Source: Bacillota bacterium (GTDB taxonomy: Bacteria; Bacillota; Clostridia; Lachnospirales; WQUN01). Taken from it: a stretch of DNA of 35,507 nucleotides. The notes under the pieces were generated by a model, which was given only the letters and a program-made list of their open reading frames with translations, was not told where the DNA came from and ran no database searches. The position numbers were made by a program, and so were the translations under genes. The DNA lies in contig WRKG01000294.1 of assembly GCA_009778185.1 (NCBI GenBank), positions 1 to 35,507 on the forward strand. Direction: 5' to 3'. This document shows, piece by piece, positions 21,565 through 29,005 of the stretch (positions within the stretch are counted from its first letter, which is position 1; each line of letters begins with the position of its first letter).

Positions 21565-22911
21565 TCAAACGATTGTAACAGCCCATTTTAGAGACAAAAC
21601 GCGCTTTAGTACGAGAATGGATTTTACAATTTCTTCGAGCATTGCCATTGAGAAGACTAGGTAAACAGGCAATCCTAGAGATGCACCTAAAAAGGCAAAC
21701 GGAACGCCGATTAGGTACACTGTGCCAGTTTCAACCCAAAAGCACCATTTTGTATCGCCGCCACTGCGGAGGATTCCGACAATCATAATAAAATTGGCAA
21801 CCCTAAATATCATTGTGGCAGAACCTATTAGTAAAATGTTGACAATATCGCTTGCAACTTGCGGAGTAACATTGTAAAAACCTGCAAGCAACGGCGAAAA
21901 TGCCGCTAAAACTAATCCTGTTGCAACGCAAATGGCTATTCCTGTGCGAATGCTCAATTTTGCGTACTTTATGGCAAGCTCCCGCTTTTGTTCGCCTAAT
22001 GTGTTCGATACGATTATTCCTGTGGATATTGCTAGGCTGTTCCCAAATACTTGAAACAACATCATCATTGTAACGGAGATTTGTATCGCGCCTTGTGCTT
22101 CTGTTCCGACGATTCCGTATGCAATGTTGTACATACTTACTCCAACCGCCCAAAAAATCTCGTTAAATATGATAAACAAGCCAATCTTTAGAAAATGTTT
22201 CAAAAAAGTTATGTCAAAATCAAAATATTTGCGTATCGATGTAATTATCGGAATTTTGTGCTTTCGGATAAGTATTTCTTGTGCAATCAATTCGATTAAA
22301 CGAGATGCAACTGTGCTGATTGCAACGCCAGTCAACCCAAAATCGAATATAAATATCGCCAAAAAATTTAGACCAACATTTGTTAGCAACGCAATCGCCG
22401 TTGTTATCATGGGAAACGTGGTTTTTCGCATACTTCGCATTGCGGCGTTGCGTGTTACCGTGATAAACGAAATGCAGTAGCTAATCGAAATAATTTGCAA
22501 AAAATTTGCACTCATTTCAATCACATAGGAATCCTGCGAATAGATAGAAATAATTTGCGGTGCAAAAAAAAATCCGCCCACAAAGAAAAGTGCCGCTGTA
22601 AACCCTGTTCCCAAAAAGCCGATTCCCATTATTTTGTGAATGCTGATTATATCGCCTTTTCCAAAATATTGCCCGCTAAATACTCCCGATGCACTTATTA
22701 TGCCAAAAACCATCAGCATATACAAAAAAGTTATTTGATTAGCAAGCCCAACCGCCGCAACTTGCGAAACGCCCATCGCACGACCAATCATAAGCGTGTC
22801 CACCATATTTACGCTTGCACTCAAAACCTCTTGCAATGCGACGGGCGGCGCAACCGCCAAAAGTAAGCTGAAAAATTTTTTCTGCTCGGTGGATAATTTT
22901 ATTTTTACCAT
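21565..22911 (-). CDS. MATE-family efflux transporter
   Basis: A 448-residue, 12-helix antiporter of the MATE family (two MatE halves). The N-terminal half has APPVALQEVLSASVNMVDTLMIGRAMGVSQVAAVGLANQ, with its key MVDTLMIGR motif at about 35-43. The second half repeats the pattern at LFIIFNEIFWAVGVSMYNIAYGIVG. Exports organic cations or drugs in exchange for Na+ or H+; the substrate is not predictable. ATG 22911 is chosen because AAGGAG lies eight bases upstream; a TTG six bases earlier is also open. Single-gene unit, divergent from the hydrolase gene. Confidence 0.92.
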   Translation of the reverse strand: MVKIKLSTEQKKFFSLLLAVAPPVALQEVLSASVNMVDTLMIGRAMGVSQVAAVGLANQITFLYMLMVFGIISASGVFSGQYFGKGDIISIHKIMGIGFLGTGFTAALFFVGGFFFAPQIISIYSQDSYVIEMSANFLQIISISYCISFITVTRNAAMRSMRKTTFPMITTAIALLTNVGLNFLAIFIFDFGLTGVAISTVASRLIELIAQEILIRKHKIPIITSIRKYFDFDITFLKHFLKIGLFIIFNEIFWAVGVSMYNIAYGIVGTEAQGAIQISVTMMMLFQVFGNSLAISTGIIVSNTLGEQKRELAIKYAKLSIRTGIAICVATGLVLAAFSPLLAGFYNVTPQVASDIVNILLIGSATMIFRVANFIMIVGILRSGGDTKWCFWVETGTVYLIGVPFAFLGASLGLPVYLVFSMAMLEEIVKSILVLKRVLSLKWAVTIV

Positions 22912-22943
22912 TGACAAAACTCCTTTTTTTATCCCAAACCAAA

Positions 22944-22952
22944 ATTATATCA
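22944..22952 (-). promoter_or_regulatory. Extended -10 promoter for the MATE gene
   Basis: TGATATAAT on the minus strand (TG at 22952-22951, TATAAT 22949-22944). No good -35 is seen at the right distance, so recognition would rest on the extended -10. Confidence 0.5.
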
Positions 22953-22958
22953 CATTTG

Positions 22959-22987
22959 TTGACTTTATACATATTTTTTGATAAACT
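22959..22987 (+). promoter_or_regulatory. Promoter for the GH88/GH105-like gene
   Basis: TTGACT (22959-22964), 17 bases, TAAACT (22982-22987) preceded by TGA (extended -10), 27 bases before the ATG. Confidence 0.6.
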
Positions 22988-23014
22988 AAAATAAAATACG
23001 AAAAGGGGTTTTTT

Positions 23015-24166
23015 ATGGATATACAAATATTTACAAAAATAAAGCAAATGTTGAACGATGCCGTTTTTGAAAATGATTACGATTTAGACGATATTCTTGA
23101 ATGGGATGAAGATTTTGAAGAGTCAACATCTTATTTGAATGATTCAAATAATTTAGCTGAAAATATAAATTTCAAAATCAATAAATCTGGCAATTCGACA
23201 AGATTAAATGCCGCTATTAGTGCGTTGTTGTCAATGGCGCGGTATTCCTGGGAGCAAGGTTTGGCGGCACAGGCAATATTGACTTTGGAAGAGGTTTACA
23301 ATCTTCAAAGTTGCAGAACAGCCTATATCGGAATGTGTTACGATGCAGTAAATCGGCAATCGCAAGACGGACGTTTGGGAAATATAGGACAACAAAATGG
23401 CGTTACCGATCCTGTTGTGATAGTTCCCGTGCTAATGAAAGCCCACGAATTAACCAAAGACGAAACCTTCAAAATTGCCATAGATAAAGCAAAAGATTGG
23501 GCTTTGAATAAAGCACCACGCAACCAAAACGGAATTGTATATCATATGGACAATAGCAAGCAATTTTGGGTTGACTCGCTTTATATGTTTCCGCCTACTT
23601 TGTTAGCTTTGGGCTATGCAGATGAGGCTGTTAAGCAAGCGGACGGCTACATAAATGCTTTGTGGGATTCTGAACGAAAATTATTTAGGCATATTTGGGA
23701 TGACGAACAGCAAAAATTTGCAGTTGCGGAATATTGGGGAGTTGGCAATGGTTGGGCAATAGCAGGGCTTTCTAAATTGATAAACGGATTGCCGTTGCAA
23801 TACGATCAAGTTCGCCGAAAATATATACAAATTGTAACCGAAACCATAAATGCGGCTTTACAGTTGGAAGAAAAAGGAATGTTCCACAATTTTTTGGATA
23901 AATCCGAAACATTCCTGGAGTTTAATTTTTCGCAAATGTTGGTGTACACCATTAAAATTGGGATAGAAAATGGTTGGTTGCTTGAAACTCTGCAAAATAA
24001 AGCGGACGAAATACGCCAAATAATTAGAGAAAATGTTGACGAATACGGATTTGTCAAGCCAGTTTGTGGCGCTCCATTTTTCGACCGCCCAGGAATCGCC
24101 CCAGAGGCACAGGCTTTTTATATTTTAATGGAAACAGCGGGTGTAAAGCCTGTGTTTAGTGAATGA
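23015..24166 (+). CDS. GH88/GH105-like unsaturated glucuronyl/rhamnogalacturonyl hydrolase
   Basis: A 383-residue (alpha/alpha)6-barrel protein. QFWVDSLYMFPPTLLALG (D187 as likely catalytic Asp) and EYWGVGNGWAIAGLSKL (about 245-262) are the typical signatures of GH88/GH105 enzymes, which hydrolyse the unsaturated uronic acid left by polysaccharide lyases. No signal peptide, so it is cytoplasmic and would act on imported oligosaccharides. An acidic N-terminal extension of about 60 residues (DYDLDDILEWDEDFEE) precedes the barrel and is not typical. No lyase, transporter or sugar-catabolic gene is adjacent, so the substrate is open. AAGGGG lies seven bases before the ATG. Confidence 0.8.
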   Translation: MDIQIFTKIKQMLNDAVFENDYDLDDILEWDEDFEESTSYLNDSNNLAENINFKINKSGNSTRLNAAISALLSMARYSWEQGLAAQAILTLEEVYNLQSCRTAYIGMCYDAVNRQSQDGRLGNIGQQNGVTDPVVIVPVLMKAHELTKDETFKIAIDKAKDWALNKAPRNQNGIVYHMDNSKQFWVDSLYMFPPTLLALGYADEAVKQADGYINALWDSERKLFRHIWDDEQQKFAVAEYWGVGNGWAIAGLSKLINGLPLQYDQVRRKYIQIVTETINAALQLEEKGMFHNFLDKSETFLEFNFSQMLVYTIKIGIENGWLLETLQNKADEIRQIIRENVDEYGFVKPVCGAPFFDRPGIAPEAQAFYILMETAGVKPVFSE

Positions 24167-24216
24167 TTTGGTAAATGTTGCGAATCGATGGTTGAAAGTT
24201 TGTATTTGTGTAAAAC

Positions 24217-24240
24217 GTAGGGGCGGATAGTATCCGCCCG
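24217..24240 (+). repeat. GTAGGGGCGGATA-type palindrome, 24-bp half form
   Basis: GTAGGGGCGGATA followed by GTATCCGCCCG, then TTTATT, 50 bases after the hydrolase stop. The stem (GGGCGGATA/TATCCGCCC) plus weak T-run could terminate that transcript. The remainder of 24167-24389 shows no gene. Confidence 0.8.
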
Positions 24241-24389
24241 TTTATTACAAATTTGCGATTCTATAAAATCTCAAAATATTTCAATGGCAAATATTGAAAT
24301 GCGACAAATATTGTAAATATTATAAAACAGCAACCACAAAAAATGTTGAAACATTGCAAATGCAACAAAACCAAAACAAAAACTCAAAC

Positions 24390-24929
24390 TCATTCTGGTC
24401 GTTCCATGGAAAACACATTATAAGAAACCCGTTGACTAAATGGCAATTTTTCGCGGCGCGAACCTTCGCCATCGGGTTTGCCGATTGGCATAACTGCCCA
24501 TAATTTATACTTTTCGGGAACTTGCAATACTTCTTTTGCCTGTTGCTCTTTTTGTGGGTCAAAATATGGGCTATCTAGCCAAACAGAAACATAACCCAAC
24601 GCAACCGCCGCTAACGACATATTTCCTAGTGCCGCAGAATAATCTTCTTTTTCGAAGTTGACTCTGTCGGTGGGCGTTATTGTTGTATCGGTTAAAATTG
24701 CGATTGCGGCTGGTGCGGTTTCTAGTCCGCTTGTGGGCGAAACTTTGCATAATAAATCGAGTACATCACGGTTGGGCAAAATTATAAGATGTATCAACTG
24801 CCTGTTTACGCCGTTCGGTGCAAGTAGACCAACTTCTGCAATTTTCTCTAAATCTTCCAACGGCACAAAATCTGCCAAAAATTTTTCCTTGTGCGAATAT
24901 CTCTGTTTTACTATCTCAAAAAAATCCAT
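24390..24929 (-). CDS. Nitroreductase-family flavoprotein
   Basis: A 179-residue FMN-dependent nitroreductase. The N-terminal DFFEIVKQRYSHKEKF is a variant of the R-R-S-R-x-F FMN-binding start (YSHKEKF). APNGVNRQLIHLIIL (38-52) is the next FMN-contact block. LAAVALGYVSVWL and the C-terminal LWAVMPIGKPDGEG are characteristic. Reduces nitro-aromatics or quinone-like compounds with NAD(P)H; physiological substrate unknown. It is last in the minus operon, nine bases after the TagO-like stop, with AGGAGG upstream. Confidence 0.9.
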   Translation of the reverse strand: MDFFEIVKQRYSHKEKFLADFVPLEDLEKIAEVGLLAPNGVNRQLIHLIILPNRDVLDLLCKVSPTSGLETAPAAIAILTDTTITPTDRVNFEKEDYSAALGNMSLAAVALGYVSVWLDSPYFDPQKEQQAKEVLQVPEKYKLWAVMPIGKPDGEGSRREKLPFSQRVSYNVFSMERPE

Positions 24930-24938
24930 TTTGTCCTC

Positions 24939-26048
24939 CTATTTTTCTGATGTTTCATTGGCTTGTTCGGTTTCTTCTAATTTTTCATCCTTTTTTGTGT
25001 ACGTCCGTTTGCGATATACGTACATTACGCTGATTAGTGCTAATAAAAATATAATTGTAATGAAAATTGCGCGTATATCTTGTACAGCTATTACGATTGC
25101 AATTACTGCCGTTAGCAAACTTGCTCCGTACAGCAAAACTACCGCTTGTATTTGCGAAAAGCCCGCATCGATTAGCCGATGGTGCATATGACCGCGATCG
25201 GCTTCCATCCAGGCGGTTGCGCTGCGCCCTTTGTAAAGTCGCCGAAAGAACGCAAAAACCGTGTCAAAAATGGGCAAACAAAGGGCAAAAAATACAACCA
25301 AAATTGCAAGCAAAGTATATCCCTTAAACACGCCCAAAACGGAAGATACAGCCAAAACATATCCGATAAACAGCGAGCCAGTATCTCCCATAAAAACCTC
25401 GGCAGGATTAAAATTTCGAGGTAAAAATCCTATGCAGCTACCAGCCAAAGTTGCCGAAAGCACAACAGCTAACGGACTTCCCGATAAAATGCACAGCACC
25501 ATAAGACACAACGCGCCAATCGAAGAAACGCCAGCCGCTAATCCGTCCAAGCCGTCGATTAAATTTACAGCGTTTGTCATGCCGACAATCCAAAATATTG
25601 TAACAGGAATGCTAATTTCATCCAAATAAGTTGTGAAAGGCCAAACCAAAATTTCAATGCGAATGCCAAAAGCAACTATGATAATTGCCACAATAATTTG
25701 TATAAATAACTTTGTGAGAGATTTTAATCCGATAATGTCGTCCAAAATGCCCATAATTACAATGATAATTCCGCCGATTGTTAAGCCGACAAATTCCATT
25801 GTACGAAAATAAGGAATAAGCGCCGCCATTATAGCAGTGGTCAAAATAAATCCCAAAACTATTGCAACGCCGCCCATTCGTGGCATTGGCTTATTGTGCA
25901 TATCTCTGTCGCGCGGATACTGCACGGCATCAAACTTAAACGCCAGTTTTTTGGCAAAAGGCGTTGTTACTAGAGTTATTCCAAAGGCAGACGCAAAAGC
26001 CGCTAAATACAATATCCAATCGTGTTCCATATATACAAGATACGCCAT
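24939..26048 (-). CDS. Undecaprenyl-phosphate GlcNAc-1-phosphate transferase (TagO/WecA-like)
   Basis: A 369-residue membrane enzyme of the MraY/WecA family with about 10 helices. Motifs: MGGVAIVLGF, MGILDDIIGLKSL (about 99-111, DDxxD-like), NAVNLIDGLDGLAAGV (about 160-175), GFLPRNFNPAEVFMGDTGSLF (about 203-223) and ADRGHMHHRLIDAG (about 293-306). The last is the WecA/TagO-type HIHH motif. It moves a sugar-1-phosphate onto undecaprenyl phosphate, starting wall teichoic acid or another surface polymer. Overlaps the upstream fusion gene by one base (TAATG); a second ATG six codons in is possible. The C-terminal 25 residues are charged and cytoplasmic. Confidence 0.92.
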   Translation of the reverse strand: MAYLVYMEHDWILYLAAFASAFGITLVTTPFAKKLAFKFDAVQYPRDRDMHNKPMPRMGGVAIVLGFILTTAIMAALIPYFRTMEFVGLTIGGIIIVIMGILDDIIGLKSLTKLFIQIIVAIIIVAFGIRIEILVWPFTTYLDEISIPVTIFWIVGMTNAVNLIDGLDGLAAGVSSIGALCLMVLCILSGSPLAVVLSATLAGSCIGFLPRNFNPAEVFMGDTGSLFIGYVLAVSSVLGVFKGYTLLAILVVFFALCLPIFDTVFAFFRRLYKGRSATAWMEADRGHMHHRLIDAGFSQIQAVVLLYGASLLTAVIAIVIAVQDIRAIFITIIFLLALISVMYVYRKRTYTKKDEKLEETEQANETSEK

Positions 26049-27199
26049 TATTTTGTACCAAACAGCCTGTCGCCTGCATCGCCTAATCCTGGCACAATGT
26101 AACCGTGATCGTTCAGCTGTTCGTCTTGTGCGGCGGCAAATATTTTTACTTTGGGATGTTGCTCTTTAAGGAAAGCAACGCCCTCGGGAGCCGCCAATAA
26201 AGCCAAAACTTTTATTTGGTAAATTCCGTGCTTTTTAAGATAGCTGATTGCGGCACTGGTTGTTCCGCCCGTTGCAATCATGGGATCAATCAGCAAAACT
26301 TCTCGGTCGATAACATCGTGCGGCAATTTGCAATAATATTCGACAGGTTGCAACGAAGTTGGATCGCGGTACATTCCAATATGACCAATTTTTGCGGTTG
26401 GCAATAAAGTTGTAACGCCGTCAACCATTCCAAGCCCAGCACGCAAAATGGGAACTATCGCATATTTGCGTTCGGTAATTCTTGCGGTTGTGTTGCAAAC
26501 AGGCGTTTCTATTTTTATTTCCACCAGAGGAGCATCGCGCGTGGCTTCCAAGCAAATAAAGGTTGCAATTTCGCTTACAAGTTCTCTAAATTCCTTGTTT
26601 CCTGTGCGAATATCACGCAACATTGTAAGTTTATTTTCCACCAACGGATGATCGATAACGTGCAAATTGCTGACATTTTCAGCCTTTTCGACTTTTTCAA
26701 CCTTTTCGACTTTCTCGACTTTTTCGACAAGTTTCAAAGTTTCCGATTTTACGTTGTTTTTGTCATCCGATTTTTTCAACTTTTTTGATATTACAACTAA
26801 TGCTTGATAAATTTCGTCGGCGCAAGTTCGATACGCTTCGATGTTAGCACCAAAAGGGTCGCGAATATCTGAAGAAAGCGCATTGCCAGCGTATTCCTTT
26901 AATGTGTGCGTTTTTTTGGGAGCAGTTTGGGAAATATTAGCTTTATGAGTGGAAGTCATGGTTAAAATTAGGTCGACCGAATCGATTAAATCTTGTGTTA
27001 CGGATTGTGCCTTGTGGTATTTTAAGTTTAATCCACGTTCTTCCATTACTTCGATAGCGTTATCGCTGGCGGGCGAATTTGGCGCAACCGCCAATCCAGC
27101 GGAGTACATAATAAATCCTTCGCCAAAAATTTCGGTTGCCATAACTTTTGCCATTGGACTACGGCAAGTATTGCCAGTACAAACAAATAAAATTTTCAT
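26048..27199 (-). CDS. Fusion: YwlE-type low-molecular-weight phosphatase + uracil phosphoribosyltransferase
   Basis: 383 residues in three parts. Residues 1-145 are a low-molecular-weight phosphatase: C7-TGNTC-R13-S14 catalytic loop and D114-P-F-G general acid. Thr11 in the loop is the residue that marks YwlE-type protein-arginine phosphatases in Bacillus. Residues 146-177 are a Lys/Glu-rich linker with VEK repeated five times (158-172). Residues 178-383 are a full UPRT, with IVPILRAGLGMVDG (248-261), PRPP loop D305-PMIATGG312 and uracil-site YIVPGLGDAGDRLFG. It would make UMP from uracil and PRPP and remove phosphate from protein arginine (or tyrosine). Both halves look catalytically complete. 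Starts in an ATGA overlap with sua5. No gene symbol fits a fusion. Confidence 0.93.
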   Translation of the reverse strand: MKILFVCTGNTCRSPMAKVMATEIFGEGFIMYSAGLAVAPNSPASDNAIEVMEERGLNLKYHKAQSVTQDLIDSVDLILTMTSTHKANISQTAPKKTHTLKEYAGNALSSDIRDPFGANIEAYRTCADEIYQALVVISKKLKKSDDKNNVKSETLKLVEKVEKVEKVEKVEKAENVSNLHVIDHPLVENKLTMLRDIRTGNKEFRELVSEIATFICLEATRDAPLVEIKIETPVCNTTARITERKYAIVPILRAGLGMVDGVTTLLPTAKIGHIGMYRDPTSLQPVEYYCKLPHDVIDREVLLIDPMIATGGTTSAAISYLKKHGIYQIKVLALLAAPEGVAFLKEQHPKVKIFAAAQDEQLNDHGYIVPGLGDAGDRLFGTK

Positions 27200-28203
27200 A
27201 ATATAATCACCTCTGTAGCGGCTTTTTTTAGCCTGTTCATTATTGCAAGACCAAGCCCAGTTTCGGGAACGCCCTCGACAACAATTTTTGCAAAATTTTG
27301 TTCGTCCAGTTCTCGTAAAGTGGAAAATAAGGTTTGTGCCACTTTTTCTAGTTTCAAATTGTTGGTTCTAAAAACTGCAATATTTTTTGGCATTGTATTT
27401 ATTTTTTCGGTTACGGCGGTTTGCGTGCCTATTAGCAAAATTAGTGGCGTATTTGGCGAATAATGGCGATATTTCATACCTGGTGCAAGCGGTTTTTTGG
27501 TTGTACTAAAATCGGTTAAGCTAATTGGATTTTGGTTTGTCAAGTGGAAAATATCGTTGATTGTCTCCAAAGTTGCGGCTCCTGGTCGCAATAATTGCGG
27601 CGTTTTCAGAACGGTTACTTTTTCGTTATCCAGTTGACAAAACGATATAACTGTGGATTCTAGCCCTTTTTGAGTTGCACCGCCGTCTAACAACATATCT
27701 ATTTTGTCGGATAAATCTTGTGCAACGTGATTTGCATTTGTTGGGCTTGGCTTGCCAGAAGTATTTGCACTAGGAGCGGCAATAATACAGGAAGATTCTG
27801 CAATTAGGGCTTTTGCGATAGCATTTTGCGGAACTCTTACTGCCAAAGTTTTCGGGTTTTCGGTTGACATTTTTTCCAAAACGGGCAAAACCAAAGTAAC
27901 CGACTTTTCGAACAGCCTTTCTATTAGTGTAAAAAAGTTTGGGAAAATTGTTTCGCAAGCGGCAAAATCAACATAAGGCAGTAAAGTTTTTGCATTGTCA
28001 ACGTGCCAAATAAGAGGATTATCTTTTGGGCGACCTTTTGCGGCGTAAATTTTGTCAACAGCAGTTTGATTGAGAGCATTTGCGCCTAAACCGTAAACCG
28101 TTTCGGTTGGAAAAGCGACTAATCCGCCATTTTTGATAATATTTGCGGCTTGTTTTACAGCAGATTCCTCTGGCTGACTGGGATTTATGCTAATGCGCAA
28201 CAT
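27196..28203 (-). CDS. L-threonylcarbamoyladenylate synthase (Sua5/YwlC)
   Basis: A 335-residue long-form enzyme. The YrdC domain (1-205) contains [27 protein letters not shown] (K-x-R substrate contacts) and [12 protein letters not shown] (S-x-N). The C-terminal Sua5 domain (about 240-335) follows the [10 protein letters not shown] linker motif that closes over the active site. Makes threonylcarbamoyl-AMP from threonine, bicarbonate and ATP for the t6A37 modification of tRNAs. Overlaps the SEC-C gene upstream by 19 bases and the fusion gene by four. This order (sua5 before a YwlE-type phosphatase and upp) recalls the Bacillus ywlC-ywlE-upp region. Confidence 0.95.
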   Translation of the reverse strand: MLRISINPSQPEESAVKQAANIIKNGGLVAFPTETVYGLGANALNQTAVDKIYAAKGRPKDNPLIWHVDNAKTLLPYVDFAACETIFPNFFTLIERLFEKSVTLVLPVLEKMSTENPKTLAVRVPQNAIAKALIAESSCIIAAPSANTSGKPSPTNANHVAQDLSDKIDMLLDGGATQKGLESTVISFCQLDNEKVTVLKTPQLLRPGAATLETINDIFHLTNQNPISLTDFSTTKKPLAPGMKYRHYSPNTPLILLIGTQTAVTEKINTMPKNIAVFRTNNLKLEKVAQTLFSTLRELDEQNFAKIVVEGVPETGLGLAIMNRLKKAATEVIIL

Positions 28204-28682
28204 TTTTTATATTTTTTTCCGCTACCGCACGGGCAAGGATCGTTGCGACCTATTTTTTCGGAGCGGACAATAGTATGGGCTTTTTTTTGTTCTTTGTAGT
28301 ATTGATTTTGCTCGTCTGGCGACAAAATGTCATCCCATTCTGGCAGTGAGTACAGAGGTTTTGCCTTATATTCGACCATTTGCTTATACAGTCGAACAAA
28401 GTCAATATTCAGCACAATACGAGAATCCTGTTCAAGTTCGGCGAGCGGTGGCAAGCCGTCGACAGCTTCGTGGATTCCCTCCGCAAAAGCCGCCATATAA
28501 ACATTGCTCAAACTCAGCTGTTCGCCTATTTCGGCAACAGTACCCTCAATATTTTGCAATTTTTGGGACAAAATCAAGCGATAAGCCTTTTTTTCCTGTG
28601 CCAAATAATCATCCCAAGTATGTTTCACGGGCTGCCCATTAGCATCAAAAGCAATTCGTTTCCAAGCATCATATAACAACAT
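28185..28682 (-). CDS. SEC-C zinc-binding motif protein
   Basis: A 165-residue protein with a C-terminal SEC-C zinc motif, [16 protein letters not shown] (about 147-162), the C-x-C-x8-C-C form also found at the end of SecA. The N-terminal 140 residues form an acidic, mostly helical domain ([32 protein letters not shown]) that is not recognisable further. Role unknown; SEC-C motifs mediate protein or ribosome contacts. First gene of the minus operon; the SD is AAAGGATG. The overlap with sua5 places the zinc motif codons on top of the sua5 start. Confidence 0.8.
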   Translation of the reverse strand: MLLYDAWKRIAFDANGQPVKHTWDDYLAQEKKAYRLILSQKLQNIEGTVAEIGEQLSLSNVYMAAFAEGIHEAVDGLPPLAELEQDSRIVLNIDFVRLYKQMVEYKAKPLYSLPEWDDILSPDEQNQYYKEQKKAHTIVRSEKIGRNDPCPCGSGKKYKKCCALA

Positions 28683-28712
28683 TTAATCATCCTTTATCGC
28701 CTAAAACCTAAA

Positions 28713-28792
28713 ACCGTGGGCGCCCGCCTGCCGGCGGGCAGGCTGCCCACACCCGCAAGGACGCGCGCGCCCTTGACCCGCGAATTTTATTT
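28713..28792 (+). repeat. GC-rich two-hairpin intergenic repeat, copy R4
   Basis: The best-preserved copy. An outer hairpin (GTGGGC...GCCCAC) encloses the palindrome CCTGCCGGCGGGCAGG (28727-28742). It is followed by AAGGACGCGCGCGCCCTT and GACCCGCGAA. The 323-base gap 28683-29005 holds this repeat, a second repeat at 28876 and no gene I can support. No clear promoter for the SEC-C operon was found in it. Confidence 0.9.
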
Positions 28793-28875
28793 TGCAATGG
28801 GTAGGTTGTTTTTTGGTTGGCGTTTTTAGTTTGTGTTTTGCGAATCAGTGGCTGAAAAATTGCGTTTGTTAAAAT

Positions 28876-28921
28876 GTAGGGGCGGATATGGAGGAAATCC
28901 AGTGAATTTCCGACACGCCCG
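28876..28921 (+). repeat. GTAGGGGCGGATA-type element, variant core
   Basis: Starts GTAGGGGCGGATA and ends CGCCCG like the family, but the core is replaced by about 25 bases with their own inverted repeat (GGAAAT...ATTTCC). Confidence 0.65.
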
Positions 28922-29005
28922 TTATGGCTTGCGGACAAATTTAACCACCGATTGGCATTTGTATTTATTATAACCAAAATTTTTCCAATAATCAATACTG
29001 ATTTT

